Positions 24,101-39,152 of a DNA stretch of 64,000 nt are shown here, one piece after another; the first letter of the stretch is position 1, and each line of letters starts with the position of its first letter. The stretch lies in the NCBI GenBank assembly GCA_946800325.1, contig OX326957.1, positions 15,994,591-16,058,590 on the forward strand, written 5' to 3'. The position numbers were made by a program, and so were the translations under genes. The notes under the pieces were generated by a model. The model saw nothing but the letters and a program-made list of their open reading frames with translations. It was not told the DNA's origin and did not search any database. The stretch is from Luzula sylvatica. Taxonomy: Eukaryota > Streptophyta > Magnoliopsida > Poales > Juncaceae.

Positions 24101-27100
24101 AAATTTGGTGAAAAGTTACGTAGTAAGAGATATGACACAAATGATCTGAAAACACGTTATTTTAAGTCCTCAAAGAGTAAAAAGATTGCTATGAATTGAA
24201 AAGAAAACTTTCCTAATGTTTGTAAAATTTGGTGAAAAGTTACGTAGTACAAGATACGATAAAAATGACCTAAAAACACGTTATTTGAACTCCTCAATGC
24301 ATAAAAAAAATGCTATGAATCGAAAAGAAACCTTTCTTAGTGTTTGTAAAATTTGGTGAAAAGTTACGTAGTAAAATATTCGATCCAAACCATCTCAAAA
24401 ACATGTTATTTGGACTCTTCGCAGTGTTATAAGATTGTTATGAATCGAAAAACAAACTTTCTTAGTGTTTGTAAAATTTGGTGAAAAGTTATGTAGTAAA
24501 AGATACGATACAAATGATCTAAAAACAAGTTATTTGATCTCTTCGAAGCGTAACAAGATCGCTATGATTCGAAAAGAAAACATTCTTAGTGCTTGTAAAA
24601 TTTAGTGAAAAGTTACGTAGTTAAAGATACGATACAAATGATCTAAAAACACGTTATTTGAACTCCTGAAAGCACAAAAAGATTGCTATGAATCGAAAAG
24701 AAAACTTTCTTTGTGTTTGTAAAATTTGGTGAAAAGTTACGTAGTGAAAGATTCGATTCAAACCATCACAAAAACAAGTTATTTGGCCTCCACAGAGCGT
24801 TAAAAGATTGTTATGAGTCCAAGAAAAATTTGCTTAGTGTTTGTAAAATTTGGTGAAAAGTTACAAAGTACAAGATACGATACAAATGACCTAAAAACAC
24901 GTTATTTGAACTCCTCAATGCATAAAAATAATGCTCTGAATCGAAAAGAAACATTTCTTAGTGTTTGCACAATTTGGTGAAAAGTTACCTAGGAAAAGAT
25001 TCGATCCAAACCATCTCAAACACATGTTATTTGTACTCCTCGCAGTGTTAAAAGATTGTCATGAATCGAAAAACAAACTTTCTTAGTGTTTGTAAAATTT
25101 GGTGAAAAGTTACTTAGTAAAAGATACGATACAAATGACCTAAAAACACGTAATTTGAACTCCTCAATGCATAAAAAGAATGCCATGAATCGAAAAGAAA
25201 CCTTTCTTAGTGTTTGTACAATTTGGTGAAAAGTTACGTAGTAAAATATTCGATCCAAACCATCTCTAAAACATGTTATTTGGACTCCTTGCAGTGTTAA
25301 AAGATTGTTATGAATCGAAAAACAAACTTTCTTAGTGTTTGTAAAATTTGGTGAAAAGTTATGTAGTAAAAGATACGATACAAATGATCTAAAAACAAGT
25401 TATTTGATCTCCTCGAAGCGTAACAAGATTGCTATTAATCGAAAAGAAAACTTTAATTTTAGTGTTTGTAAAATTTGGTGAAAAGTTACGTAGTTAAAGA
25501 TACGATACAAATGATCTAAAAACACGTTATTTTAACTTCTCAATGCGTAAAAAGATTGCTATGAATCGAAAAGAAAACATTCTTAGTGTTTGTAAAATTT
25601 GGTGAAATGTCATGTAGTAAAAGATACGATACAAATGATCTAAAAACACGTTATTTGAACTCCTCATAGCGTGACAAGATTGCTATGAATAGAAAAGAAA
25701 ACATTCTTAGTTTTTCTAAAATTTGATGAAAAGTTACGTAGAAAAAGATACAATACAAATGATCTAACAATACGTTATTTGAACTCCTCAGAGCACCAAA
25801 AGATTGCTATGAATCGAAAATAAAACTTTCTCAGTGTTTGTAAAATTTGGTTAAAACTTACGTAGTAAAAGATACAATACAAATGATCCAAAAACACGTT
25901 ATTTGAAGTCCTCAAAGAGTGAAAAAATTGCTACGAATCGAAAAGAAAACTTTCATAGTGTTTTGTAAAATTTAGTGAAAAGTTACGTAGTAAAAGATAC
26001 GATACAAATGACCTAAAAACATGTTATTTGAACTCCTCAAAGTGCAAAAAGATTGCTATGAATCGAAAAGAAAACTTTCTTAGTGTTTGTAAAATTTGGT
26101 GAAAAGTTACGTAGTAAAAGATTCGATTCAAACCATCACAAAAACAAGTTATTTGAACTCCTCAAAGCGTTACAAGTTTGCTCTGAATCGAAAACAAAAC
26201 TTTCTTAGTGTTTGTAAAATTTGATGAAAAGTTACGTAGTAAAAGATACGATTCAAATGATCTAAAAACACGTTATTTGAACTCCTCAAAGCACAAAAAT
26301 ATTGCTATGAATCAAAAAGAAAACTTTCTCAGTGTTTGTAAAATTTGGTGAAAACTTACGTAGTAAAAGATATGATACAAATGATCTAAAAACACGTTAT
26401 TTTAAGTCCTCAAAGAGTGAAAAGACTGCTATGAATCGAAAAGAAAACTTTCTTAGTGTTTGTAAAATTTGTGAAAAGTTACGTAGTAAAAGATACGATA
26501 CAAATGATCTAAAAACACGTTATTTGAACTCCTCAAAGCACAAAAAGATTGCTATGAATCGAAAAAAAACATTCTTAGTGTTTGTACAATTTGGTGAAAA
26601 GTTACGTAATAAAAGATTCGACACAAATGATCTAAAACCACGTTATTTGAACTCCTCAAAGCGTAAAGAGATTGCTATGAATCGAAAAGAAAACTTTCTT
26701 AGTGTTTGTTAAATTTGTTGAAAAGTTACGTAGTAAAAGATTCGATTCACACCGTCACAAAAACAAGTTATTTGAACTCCTCAGAGCGATAAAAGATTGT
26801 TATGAATCCAAAAACAAATTTGCTTAGTGTTCGTAAAATTTGGTGAAAAGTTACGTAGTACAAGATACGATAAAAATGACCTAAAAACACGTTATTTGAA
26901 CTCCTCAATGCATAAAAAGAATGCTATGAATCGAAAAGAAACCTTTCTTAGTGTTTGTACAATTTGGTGAAAAGTTACGTAGTAAAATATTCGATCCAAA
27001 CCATCTCAAAAACATGTTATTTGGACTCTTCGCAGTGTTATAAGATTGTTATGAATCGAAAAACAAACTTACTTAGTGTTTGTAAAATTTGGTGAAAAGT

Positions 27101-30100
27101 TATGTAGTAAAAGATACGATACAAATGATCTAAAAATAAGTTATTTGATCTCCTCGAAGCGTAACAAGATTACTATGAATCGAAAAGAAAACATTCTTAG
27201 TGCTTGTAAAATTTAGTGAAAAGTTACGTAGTTAAAGATACGATACAAATGATCTAAAAACACGTTATTTGAACTCCTGAAAGCACAAAAAGATTGCTAT
27301 GAATCGAAAAGAAAACTTTCTTAGTGTTTGTAAAATTTGATGAAAAGTTACATAGTAAAAGATTCGATACAAATGATCACAAAAACAAGTTATTTAGACT
27401 CCTCAGAGCGTTAAAAGATTATTATGAATCCAAAAACAAATTCTCTTAGTGTTTGTAAAATTTGGTGAAAAGTTATGGAGTAAAAGATACGATACAAATG
27501 ATCTAACAACACGTTATTTGAACTCCTCATAGCGTGACAAGATTGCTATGAATCGAAAAGAAAACATTCGTAGTGTTTGTATAATTTGATTAAATGTTAT
27601 GCAGAAAAAGATACAATACAAATGATGTAACAATACGTTATTTGAACTCTTCAAAGCACAAAAATATTGCTATGAATCGAAAAGAAAATTTTCTTACTGT
27701 TTGTAAAATTTGGTGAAAAGTTACGTAGTACAAGATTCGATTCAAACCATCACAAAAACAAGTTATTTGGACTCCTCAGAGCGTTAACAGATTGTTATGA
27801 ATCCAAAAACAAATTTGCTTAGTGTCTGCAAAATTTGGTGAAAAGTTACGTAGTAAAAGATACGATACAAAAGACTTAAAAACACGTGATTTGAACTTCT
27901 CAAAGCATAAAAAGGTTGCTATGAATCGAAAAGAAAACTTTAATAGTGTTTGTAAAATTTGGTGAAAAGTTACGTAGTAAGAGATAGGACACAAATGATC
28001 TGAAAACACTTTATTTTAAGTCCTCAAAGAGTAAAAAGATTGCTATGAATTGAAAAGAAAACTTTCCTAATGTTTGTAAAATTTGGTGAAAAGTTACGTA
28101 GTACAAGATACGATAAAAATGACCTAAAAACACGTTATTTGAACTCCTCAATGCATAAAAATAATGCTATGAATCGAAAAGAAACCTTTCTTAGTGTTTG
28201 TAAAATTTGGTGAAAAGTTACGTAGTAAAATATTCGATCCAAACCATCTCAAAAACATGTTATTTGGACTCTTCGCAGTGTTATAAGCTTGTTATGAATC
28301 GAAAAACAATCTTTCTTAGTGTTTGTAAAATTTGGTGAAAAGTTATGTAGTAAAAGATACGATACAAATGATCTAAAAACAAGTTATTTGATCTCTTCGA
28401 AGCGTAACAAGATTGCTATGAATCGAAAAGAAAACATTCTTAGTGCTTGTAAAATTTAGTGAAAAGTTACGTAGTTAAAGATACGATACAAATGATCTAA
28501 AAACACGTTATTTGAACTCCTCTGAGCGTTAAAAGATTGTTATGAGTCGAATTTGTTTTTGCTTAGTGTTGGTAAAATTTGGTGAAAAGTTACGTAGTAC
28601 AAGATACGATACAAATGACCTTAAAACACGTTATTTGAACTCCTCAATGCATAAAAAGAATGCTATGAATCAAAAAGAAACCTTTCTTAGTTTTGTACAA
28701 TTTGGTGAAAAGTTACATAGGAAAAGATTCGATCCAAACCATCTCAAAAACATGTTATTTGGAGTCCTCGCAGTGTTACAAGATTGTTATGAATCGAAAA
28801 ACAAACTTTCTTAGTGTTTGTAAAATTTGGTGAAAAGTTATGTAGTAAAAAATACGATACAAATGATCTAAAAACACATTATTTGAACTCCTCAAAACAA
28901 GATTGTTATCAATCGAAAAACAAACTCTCCTAGTGTTTGTAAATTTTGGTGAAATGTTATGGAGTAAAATGTACGATACAAATGATCTAAAAACACGTTA
29001 TTTGAACTCCTCATAGTGTGACAAGAGTGCTATGAATCGGAAAGAAAACTTTCTTAGTGTTTGTAAAATTTGGTGAAAAGTTACGTATTTAAAGATACGA
29101 TACGAATGATCTAAAAACACGTCATTTGAACTTCTCAAAGCGTAAAAAAATTGCTATGAATCGAAAAGAAAACTTTCTTAGTGTTTGTAAAATTAGGTGA
29201 AAAATTATGTAGTAAAAGATACGATACAAATGATCTAAAAACAAGTTATTTGATCTCGTCGAAGCGTAACAAGATTGCTATGAATCGAAAAGAAAACCTT
29301 CTTAGTGTTTGTAAAATTTGGTTAAAAGTTACGTAGTTAAAGATACGATACAAATGATCTAAAAACACATTATTTGAACTCCTCAAAGCATAACAAGATT
29401 GTTATCAATCGAAAAACAAACTCTCCTAGTGTTTGTAAATTTTGGTGAAATGTTATGGAGTAAAATGTACGATACAAATGATCTGAAAACACGTTATTTG
29501 AACTCCTCATAGTGTGACAAGAGTGCTATGAATCGGAAAGAAAACTTTCTTAGTGTTTGTAAAATTTGGTGAAAAGTTACGCATTTAAAGATACGATACG
29601 AATGATCTAAAAACACGTCATTTGAACTTCTCAAAGCGTAAAAAAATTGCTATGAATCGAAAAGAAAACTTTCTTAGTGTTTGTAAAATTACGTGAAAAA
29701 TTATGTAGTAAAAGATACGATACAAATGATCTAAAAACAAGTTATTTGATCTTGTCGAAGCGTAACAAGATTGCTATGAAACGAAAAGAAAACCTTCTTA
29801 GTGTTTGTAAAATTTGGTTAAAAGTTACGCAGTTAAAGATACGATACAAATGATCTAAAAACACGTTATTTGAACTCCTCAAAGCACAAAAAGATTCCTA
29901 TGAATCGAAAAGAAAACTTTTTCAGTGTTTGTAAAATTTGGTGAAAAGTTGCATTGTAAAAGATTCGATACCAATGATCACAAAAACAAGTTATTTAGAC
30001 TCCTCGGAGCGTCAAAATATTATTGTGAATCCAAAAACATACTCTCTTAGTGTTTATAAAATTTGGTGAAAAGTTATGGAGTAAAAGATACGATACAAAT

Positions 30101-33100
30101 GATCTAAAAACATGTTATTTGAACTCCTCATAGCGTAACAAGATTGCCATGAATCGAAAAGAAAACAATCTTAGTGTTTGTAAAATTTGATGAAAAGTTG
30201 CATAGAAAAAGATACAATACAAATGATCTAAAAATACGTTATTTGAACTCCTCAAAGCACCAAAAGATTGCTATGAATCGAAAAGAAAACTTTCTTGGTG
30301 TTTGTAAAATTTGGTGAGAAGTTACGAAGTAAAAGATTCGATTCAAACCATCACAAAAACAAGTTATTTGGACTCCTCAGAGCGTTAAAAGATTGTTATG
30401 AATCCAAAAACAAATTTGCTTAGTGTTTGTAAAATTTGGTGAAAAGTTACGTAGTACAAGATACGATAAAAATGAACTAAAAACACGTTATTTGAACTCC
30501 TCAATTTATAAAAAGAATGCTATGAATCGATAAGAAACCTTTCTTAGTGTTTGTACAATTTGGTGAAAAGTTACGTAGTAAAAGATTCGATCCAAACCAT
30601 CTCAAAACCATGTTATTTGGTCTCCTCGCAGTGTTATAAGATTGTTATGAATCGAAAAACAAACTTTCTTAGTGTTTGTAAAATTTGGTGAAAAGTTATG
30701 TAGTAAAAGATACGATACAAATGATCTAAAAACAAGTTATTTGATCTCCTCGAAGCGTAACAAGATTGCTATGAATCGAAAAGAAAACTTTCTTTGTGTT
30801 TGTAAAATTTTGTGAAAAGTTACGTAGTTAAAGATACGATACAAATGATCTAAAAACACGTTATTTGAACTCCTAAAAGCACAAAAAGATTGCTATGAAT
30901 CGAAAAGAAAATTTCTTAGTGTTTGTAAAATTTTGTGAAAAGTTACATAGTAAAAGATTCGATACAAATGATCACAAAAACAAGTTATTTAGACTCCTCA
31001 GAACGTTAAAAGATTATTATGAATCCAAAAACAAATTCTCTTAGTGTTTGTAAAATTTGGTGAAAAGTAATGGAGTAAAAGATAAGATACAAATGATATA
31101 ACAACACGTTATTTGAACTCCTCATAGCGTGACAAATTGCTAGGAATCGAAAAGAAAACATTCGTAGTGTTTGTAAAATTTGATTAAAAGTTATGCAGAA
31201 AAATATACAATACAAATGATCTAACAATACGTTATTTGAACTCTTCAAAACACAAAAAGATTGCTATGAATCGAAAAGAAAATTTTCTTACTGTTTGTAA
31301 AATTTGGTGAAAAGTTACGTAGTAGAAGATTCGATGCAAACCATCACAAAAAACAAATTATATGGACTCCTCAGAGCGTTAAAAGATTGTTATGAATCCA
31401 AAAACAAATTTGCTTAGTGTTTGTAAAATTTGGTGAAAAGTTACGTAGTAAAAGATACGATACAAATGACCTAAAAACACGTGATTTGAACTTCCCAAAG
31501 CATAAAAAAGATTGCTATGAATCGAAAAGAAAACTTTCTTAGTGTTTGTAAAATTTGGTGAAATGTTACGTAGTAAGAGATACGACACAAATGATATAAA
31601 AACACGTTATTTTTAAGTCCTCAAAGAGTAAAAAGATTGCTACGGATCGAAAAGAAAACTTTCCTAGTGTTTGTAAAATTTGGTGAAAAGTTACATAGTA
31701 AAAGATACGATACAAATGATCTAAAAACACGTTATTTGAACTCCTCAAAGCACAAAAAGATTGCTATGAATTGAAAAGAAAATATTCTTAGTGTTTGTAC
31801 AATTTTGGTGAAAAGTTACGTAGTAAGAGATTGGATACAAATGATCTAAAACCAAATTATTTGAACTCCTCAAAGTGCAAAAAGATTGCTATGAATCGAA
31901 AAGAAAACTTTCTTAGTGTCGGTGAAATTTGGTGAAAAGTTACGTAGTAAAATATTCGATTCAAACCATCACAAAAACAAGGTATTTGGACACCTCAGAG
32001 AATCAAAAAGATTGTTATGAATCCAAAAACAAATTTTCTTACTGTTTGTAAATTTTGGTGAAAAGTTACATAGTAAAAGATACGATACAAATGATCTAAA
32101 ACCACGTTATTTGAACTCCGCAAAGCGCAAAAAGATTGCTATGAATCGAAAAGAAAACTTTCTTAGTGTTTGTAAAATTTGGTGAAAAGTTAAGTAGTAA
32201 AAGATTCGATTAAAACCATCACAAAAACAAGTTATTTGAACTCCTCAAAGCGTAACAAGATTGCTATGAATCGAAAAGAAAACATTCTTAGTGTTTGTAA
32301 AATTTGATGAAAAGTTACGTAGTAAAAGATACGATACAAATGACCTAAAAACACGTTATTTGAATTCCTCAAAGCGCAAAAAGATTGCTATGAATCGAAA
32401 AGAAAACTTTCTTAGTGTTTGTAAAATTTGGTGAAAAGTTACGTAGTAAAAGATTCGATTCAAACCATCACCAAAACAAGTTATTTGAACTCCTCAAAAT
32501 GTTACAAGATTGCTATGAATCGAAAAGAAAACTTTTTTAGTGTTTGTAAAATTTGATGAAAAGTTACGTAGTAAAAGAAACGATACAACTGATCTAAAAA
32601 TACGTGATTTGAACTTCTCAAAGCATAAAAAGATTGCTATGAATCGAAAAGAAAACTTTCTTACTGTTTGTAAAATTGGGTGAAAAGTTACGTAGTAGAA
32701 GATACGATACAAATGACCTAAAAACACGTTATTTGAACTCCTCAAATCGCAAAAAGATTGCTATGAATCGAAAAGGAAACTTTCTTAGTGTTTGAAAAAT
32801 TTGGTGAAAAAGTAACGTAGTAAAAGATTCGATTCAAACCATCACAAAAACAAGTTATTTGAACTCCTCAAAGAGTTACAAGATTGCTATGAATCGAAAA
32901 GAAAACTTTCATAGTTTTTGTAAAATTTGATGAAAAGTTACGTAATAAAAGATACGATACAAAGGAACTAAAAACACGTGATTTTAACTCCTCAAATCAC
33001 AAAAAGGTTGCTATGAATCGAAAAGAAAACTTTCTTAGTGTTTGTAAAATCTGGTGAAAAGTTATGTAGTAAAAGATACGATACAAATGATCTAAAAACA

Positions 33101-36100
33101 CATTATTTGAACTCGTCAAAACATAACAAGATTGTTATGAATCGAAGAACAAACTCTCTTAGTGTTTGTAAAATTTGGTGAAAAGTAATGGAGGAAAAGA
33201 TACGATACAAATGATCTGAAAACACGTTATTTGAACTCCTCATAGCGTGACAAGATTGCTATGAATCGAAAAGAAAACATTCTTAGTGTTTCTAAAATTT
33301 GATGAAAAGTTACGTAGAAAAAGATACAATGCAAATGATCTTACAATACGTTATTTGAACTTCTCAAAGCACCAAAAGATTGCTATGAATCGAAAAGAAA
33401 ACTTTCTTAGTGATTGTAAAATATGGTGAAAAGTTACGTAGTAAAAGATTCGATTCAAACCATCGCAAAAACAAGTTATTTGGACTCCTCAGAGCGTTAA
33501 AAGATTGATATGAGTCCAAGAAAAATTTGCTTAGTGTTTGTAAAATTTGGTGAAAACTTACGTAGTAAAAGATACGATACAAATGATCCAAAATTATGTT
33601 ATTTTAAGTCCTCAAAGAGTGAAAAAAATTGCTACGAATCGAAAAGAAAACTTTCATAGTGTTTGTAAAATTTAGTGAAAAGTTACGTAGTAAAAGATAC
33701 GATACAAATGACCTAAAAACATGTTATTTGAACTCCTCAAAGTGCAAAAATATTCCTATGAATCGAAAAGAAAACTTTCTTAGTGTTTGTAAAATTTGGT
33801 GAAAAGTTACGTAGTAAAAAATTCGATTCAAACCATCACAAAAACAAGTTATTTGAACTCCTCAAAGCGTTACAAGTTTGCACTGAATCGAAAAGAAAAC
33901 TTTCTTAGCGATTGTAAAATATGGTGAAAAGTTACGTAGTAAAAGATTCGATTCAAACCATCACAAAAACAAGTTATTTTGACACCTCGGAGAATTAAAA
34001 AGATTGTTATGAATCCAAAAACAAATTTTCTTAGTGTTTGTAAAATTTGGTGAAAAGTTACGTAGTAAAAGATACGATACAAATGACCTAAAAACACGTA
34101 ATTTGAACTCCTCAATGCATAAAAAGAACGCCATGAATCGAAAAGAAACCTTTCTTAGTTTTTGTACAATTTGGTGAAAAGTTACGTAGTAAAATATTCG
34201 ATCCAAACCATCTCTAAAACATGTTATTTGGACTCCTTGCAGTGTTAAAAGATTGTTATGAATTTTAGTGAAAAGAAACCTTTCTTAGTGTTTGTAAAAT
34301 TTGGTGAAAAGTTATGTAGTAAAAGATACGATACAAATGATCTAAAAACAAGTTATTTGATCTCCTCGAAGCGTAACAAGATTGCTATTAATCGAAAAGA
34401 AAACTTTAATTTTAGTGTTTGTAAAATTTGGTGAAAAGTAATGGAGGAAAAGATACGATGCAAATGATCTAAAAACACGTTATTTGAACTCCTCATAGCA
34501 TGACAAGATTGCTATGAATCGAAAAGAAAACATTCTTAGTGTTTCTAAAATTTGATGAAAAGTTACGTACAAAAAGATACAATGCAAATGATCTAACAAT
34601 ACGTTATTTGAACTCCTCAAAGCACCAAAAGATTGCTATGAATCGAAAAAAAAACATTCTTTGTGTTTGTAAAATTTGGTTAAAAGTTACGTAGTGAAAG
34701 ATTCGATTCAAACCATCACAAAAACAAGTTATTTGGCCTCCACAGAGCGTTAAAAGATTGTTATGAGTCCAAGAAAAATTTGCTTAGTGTTTGTAAAATT
34801 TGGTGAAAAGTTACATAGTACAAGATACGATACAAATGACCTAAAAACACGTTATTTGAACTCCTCAATGCATAAAAAGAATGCTATGAATCGAAAAGAA
34901 ACATTTCTTAGTGTTTGCACAATTTGGTGAAAAATTACCTAGGAAAGGATTCGATCCAAACCATCTCAAACACATGTTATTTGTACTCCTCGCAGTGTTA
35001 AAAGATTGTCATGAATCGAAAAACAAACTTTCTTAGTGTTTGTAAAATTTGGTGAAAAGTTACATAGTAAAAGATACGATACAAATGACCTAAAAACACG
35101 TAATTTGAACTCCTCAATGCATAAAAAGAATGCCATGAATCGAAAAGAAACCTTTCTTAGTGTTTGTACAATTTGGTGAAAAGTTACGTAGTAAAATATT
35201 CCATCCAAACCATCTCTAAAACATGTTATTTGGACTCCTTGCAGTGTTAAAAGATTGTTATGAATCGAAAAACAAACTTTCTTAGTGTTTGTAAAATTTG
35301 GTGAAAAGTTATGTAGTAAAAGATACGATACAAATGATCTAAAAATAAGTTATTTGATCTCCTCGAAGCGTAACAAGATTGCTATTAATCGAAAAGAAAA
35401 CTTTAATTTTAGTGTTTGTAAAATTTGGTGAAAAGTTACGTAGTTAAAGATACGATACAAATGATCTAAAAACACGTTATTTTAACTTCTCAATGCGTAA
35501 AAAGATTGCAATGAATCGAAAAGAAAACATTCTTAGTGTTTGTAAAATTTGATGAAAAGTCATGTAGTAAAAGATACGATACAAATGATCTAAAAACACG
35601 TTATTTGAACTACTCATAGCGTGACAAGATTGCTATGAATAGAAAAGAAAACATTCTTAGTTTTTCTAAAATTTGATGAAAAGTTACGTAGAAAAAGATA
35701 CAATACAAATGATCTAACAATACGTTATTTGAACTCCTCAAAGCACCAAAAGATTGCTATGAATCGAAAATAAAACTTTCTCAGTGTTTGTAAAATTTGG
35801 TTAAAACTTACGTAGTAAAAGATACGATACAAATGATCCAAAAACACGTTATTTTAAGTCCTCAAAGAGTGAAAAAATTGCTATGAATCGAAAAGAAAAC
35901 TTTCATAGTGTTTTGTAAAATTTAGTGAAAAGTTACGTAGTAAAAGATACGATACAAATGACCTAAAAACATGTTATTTGAACTCCTCAAAGTGCAAAAA
36001 GATTGCTATGAATCGAAAAGAAAACATTCTTAGTGTTTGTAAAATTTGGTGAAAAGTTACGTAGTAAAAGATTCGATTCAAACCATCACAAAAACAAGTT

Positions 36101-37249
36101 ATTTGAACTCCTCAAAGCGTTACAAGTTTGCTCTGAATCGAAAAGAAAAGTTTCTTAGAGTTTGTAAAATTTGATGAAAAGTTACGTAGTAAAAGATACG
36201 ATTCAAATGATCTAAAAACACGTTATTTGAACTCCTCAAAGCACAAAAATATTGCTATGAATCGAAAAGAAAACTTTCTCAGTGTTTGTAAAATTTGGTG
36301 AAAAACTTACGTAGTAAAAGATATGATACAAATGATCTAAAAACACGTTATTTTAAGTCCTCGAAGAGTGAAACGATTGATATGAATCGAAAAGAAAACT
36401 TTCTTAGTGTTTGTAAAATTTGTGAAAAGTTACGTAGTAAAAGATACGATACAAATGATCTAAAAACACGTTATTTGAACTCCTCAAAGCACAAAAAGAT
36501 TGCTATGAATCGAAAAAAAAACATTCTTATTGTTTGTACAATTTGGTGAAAAGTTGCGTAATAAAAGATTCGACACAAATGATCTAAAACCACGTTATTT
36601 GAACTCCTCAAAGCGTAAAGAGATTGCTATGAATCGAAAAGAAAACTTTCTTAGTGTTTGTTAAATTTGTTGAAAAGTTACGTAGTAAAAGATTCGATTC
36701 AAACCGTCACAAAAACAAGTTATTTGAACTCCTCAGAGCGATAAAAGATTGTTATGAATCCAAAAACAAATTTGCTTAGTGTTCGTAAAATTTGGTGAAA
36801 AGTTACGTAGTACAAGATACGATAAAAATGACCTAAAAACACGTTATTTGAACTCCTCAATGCATAAAAAGAATGCTATGGATCGAAAAGAAACCTTTCT
36901 TAGTGTTTGTACAATTTGGTGAAAAGTTACGTAGTAAAATATTCGATCCAAACCATCTCAAAAACATGTTATTTGGACTCTTCGCAGTGTTATAAGATTG
37001 TTATAAATCGAAAAACAAACTTTCTTTGTGTTTGTAAAATTTGGTGAAAAGTTATGTAGTAAAAGATACGATACAAATGATCTAAAAACAAGTTATTTGA
37101 TCTCCTCGAAGCGTAACAAGATTGCTATTAATCGAAAAGAAAACTTTAATTTTAGTGTTTGTAAAATTTGGTGAAAAGTAATGGAGGAAAAGATACGATG
37201 CAAATGATCTAAAAACACGTTATTTGAACTCCTCATAGCATGACAAGAT

Positions 37250-37625
37250 TCCTATGAATCGAAAAGAAAACAATCTTAGTGTTTCTAAAATTTGATGAAA
37301 AGTTACGTAGAAAAAGATACAATGCAAATGATCTAACAATACGTTATTTGAACTCCTCAAAATACCAAAAGATTGCTATGAATCGAAAAGAAAACTTTCT
37401 TTGTGTTTGTAAAATTTGGTGAAAAGTTACGTAGTGAAAGATTCGATTCAAACCATCACAAAAACAAGTTATTTGGCCTCCACAGAGCGTTAAAAGATTG
37501 TTATGAGTCCAAGAAAAATTTGCTTAGTGTTTGTAAAATTTGGTGAAAAGTTACATAGTACAAGATACGATACAAATGACCTAAAAACACGTTATTTGAA
37601 CTCCTCAATGCATAAAAAGAATGCT
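37250..37625 (+). repeat. Equal-length replaced patch in copy B
   Basis: By position this should match 16101-16476, which has CGCTATGATTCG, TTAGTGCTTG and ACTCCTGAAAGCAC. It instead matches 20457-20832 at offset 16,793 (AACAATCTTAGTGTTTC, CAAAATACCAAAAG, AATGCTATGAATCG). The surrounding offset of 21,149 is undisturbed, so no length changed. This is the footprint expected of gene conversion between long repeat copies, or of the reverse event in copy A. Confidence 0.78.
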
Positions 37626-39152
37626 ATGAATCGAAAAGAAACATTTCTTAGTGTTTGCACAATTTGGTGAAAAGTTACCTAGGAAAAGATTCGATCCAAA
37701 CCATCTCAAACACATGTTATTTGTACTCCTCGCAGTGTTAAAAGATTGTCATGAATCGAAAAACAAACTTTCTTAGTGTTTGTAAAATTTGGTGAAAAGT
37801 TACTTAGTAAAAGATACGATACAAATGACCTAAAAACACGTAATTTGAACTCCTCAATGCATAAAAATAATGCCATGAATCGAAAAGAAACCTTTCTTAG
37901 TGTTTGTACAATTTGGTGAAAAGTTACGTAGTAAAATATTCGATCCAAACCATCTCTAAAACATGTTATTTGGACTCCTTGCAGTGTTAAAAGATTGTTA
38001 TGAATCGAAAAACAAACTTTCTTAGTGTTTGTAAAATTTGGTGAAAAGTTATGTAGTAAAAGATACGATACAAATGATCTAAAAACAAGTTATTTGATCT
38101 CCTCGAAGCGTAACAAGATTGCTATTAATCGAAAAGAAAACTTTAATTTTAGTGTTTGTAAAATTTGGTGAAAAGTTACGTAGTTAAAGATACGATACAA
38201 ATGATCTAAAAACACGTTATTTTAACTTCTCAATGCGTAAAAAGATTGCTATGAATCGAAAAGAAAACATTCTTAGTGTTTGTAAAATTTGGTGAAAAGT
38301 CATGTAGTAAAAGATACGATACAAATGATCTAAAAACACGTTATTTGAACTCCTCATAGCGTGACAAGATTGCTATGAATAGAAAAGAAAACATTCTTAG
38401 TTTTTCTAAAATTTGATGAAAAGTTACGTAGAAAAAGATACAATACAAATGATCTAACAATACGTTATTTGAACTCCTCAGAGCACCAAAAGATTGCTAT
38501 GAATCGAAAATAAAACTTTCTCAGTGTTTATAAAATTTGGTTAAAACTTACGTAGTAAAAGATACGATACAAATGATCCAAAAACACGTTATTTGAAGTC
38601 CTCAAAGAGTGAAAAAATTGCTACGAATCGAAAAGAAAACTTTCATAGTGTTTTGTAAAATTTAGTGAAAAGTTACGTAGTAAAAGATACGATACAAATG
38701 ACCTAAAAACATGTTATTTGAACTCCTCAAAGTGCAAAAAGATTGCTATGAATCGAAAAGAAAACTTTCTCAGTGTTTGTAAAATTTGGTGAAAACTTAC
38801 GTAGTAAAAGATATGATACAAATGATCTAAAAACACGTTATTTTAAGTCCTCAAAGAGTGAAAAGACTGCTATGAATCGAAAAGAAAACTTTCTTAGTGT
38901 TTGTAAAATTTGTGAAAAGTTACGTAGTAAAAGATACGATACAAATGATCTAAAAACACGTTATTTGAACTCCTCAAAGCACAAAAAGATTGCTATGAAT
39001 CGAAAAAAAACATTCTTAGTGTTTGTACAATTTGGTGAAAAGTTACGTAATAAAAGATTCGACACAAATGATCTAAAACCACGTTATTTGAACTCCTCAA
39101 AGCGTAAAGAGATTGCTATGTATCGAAAAGAAAACTTTCTTAGTGTTTGTTA

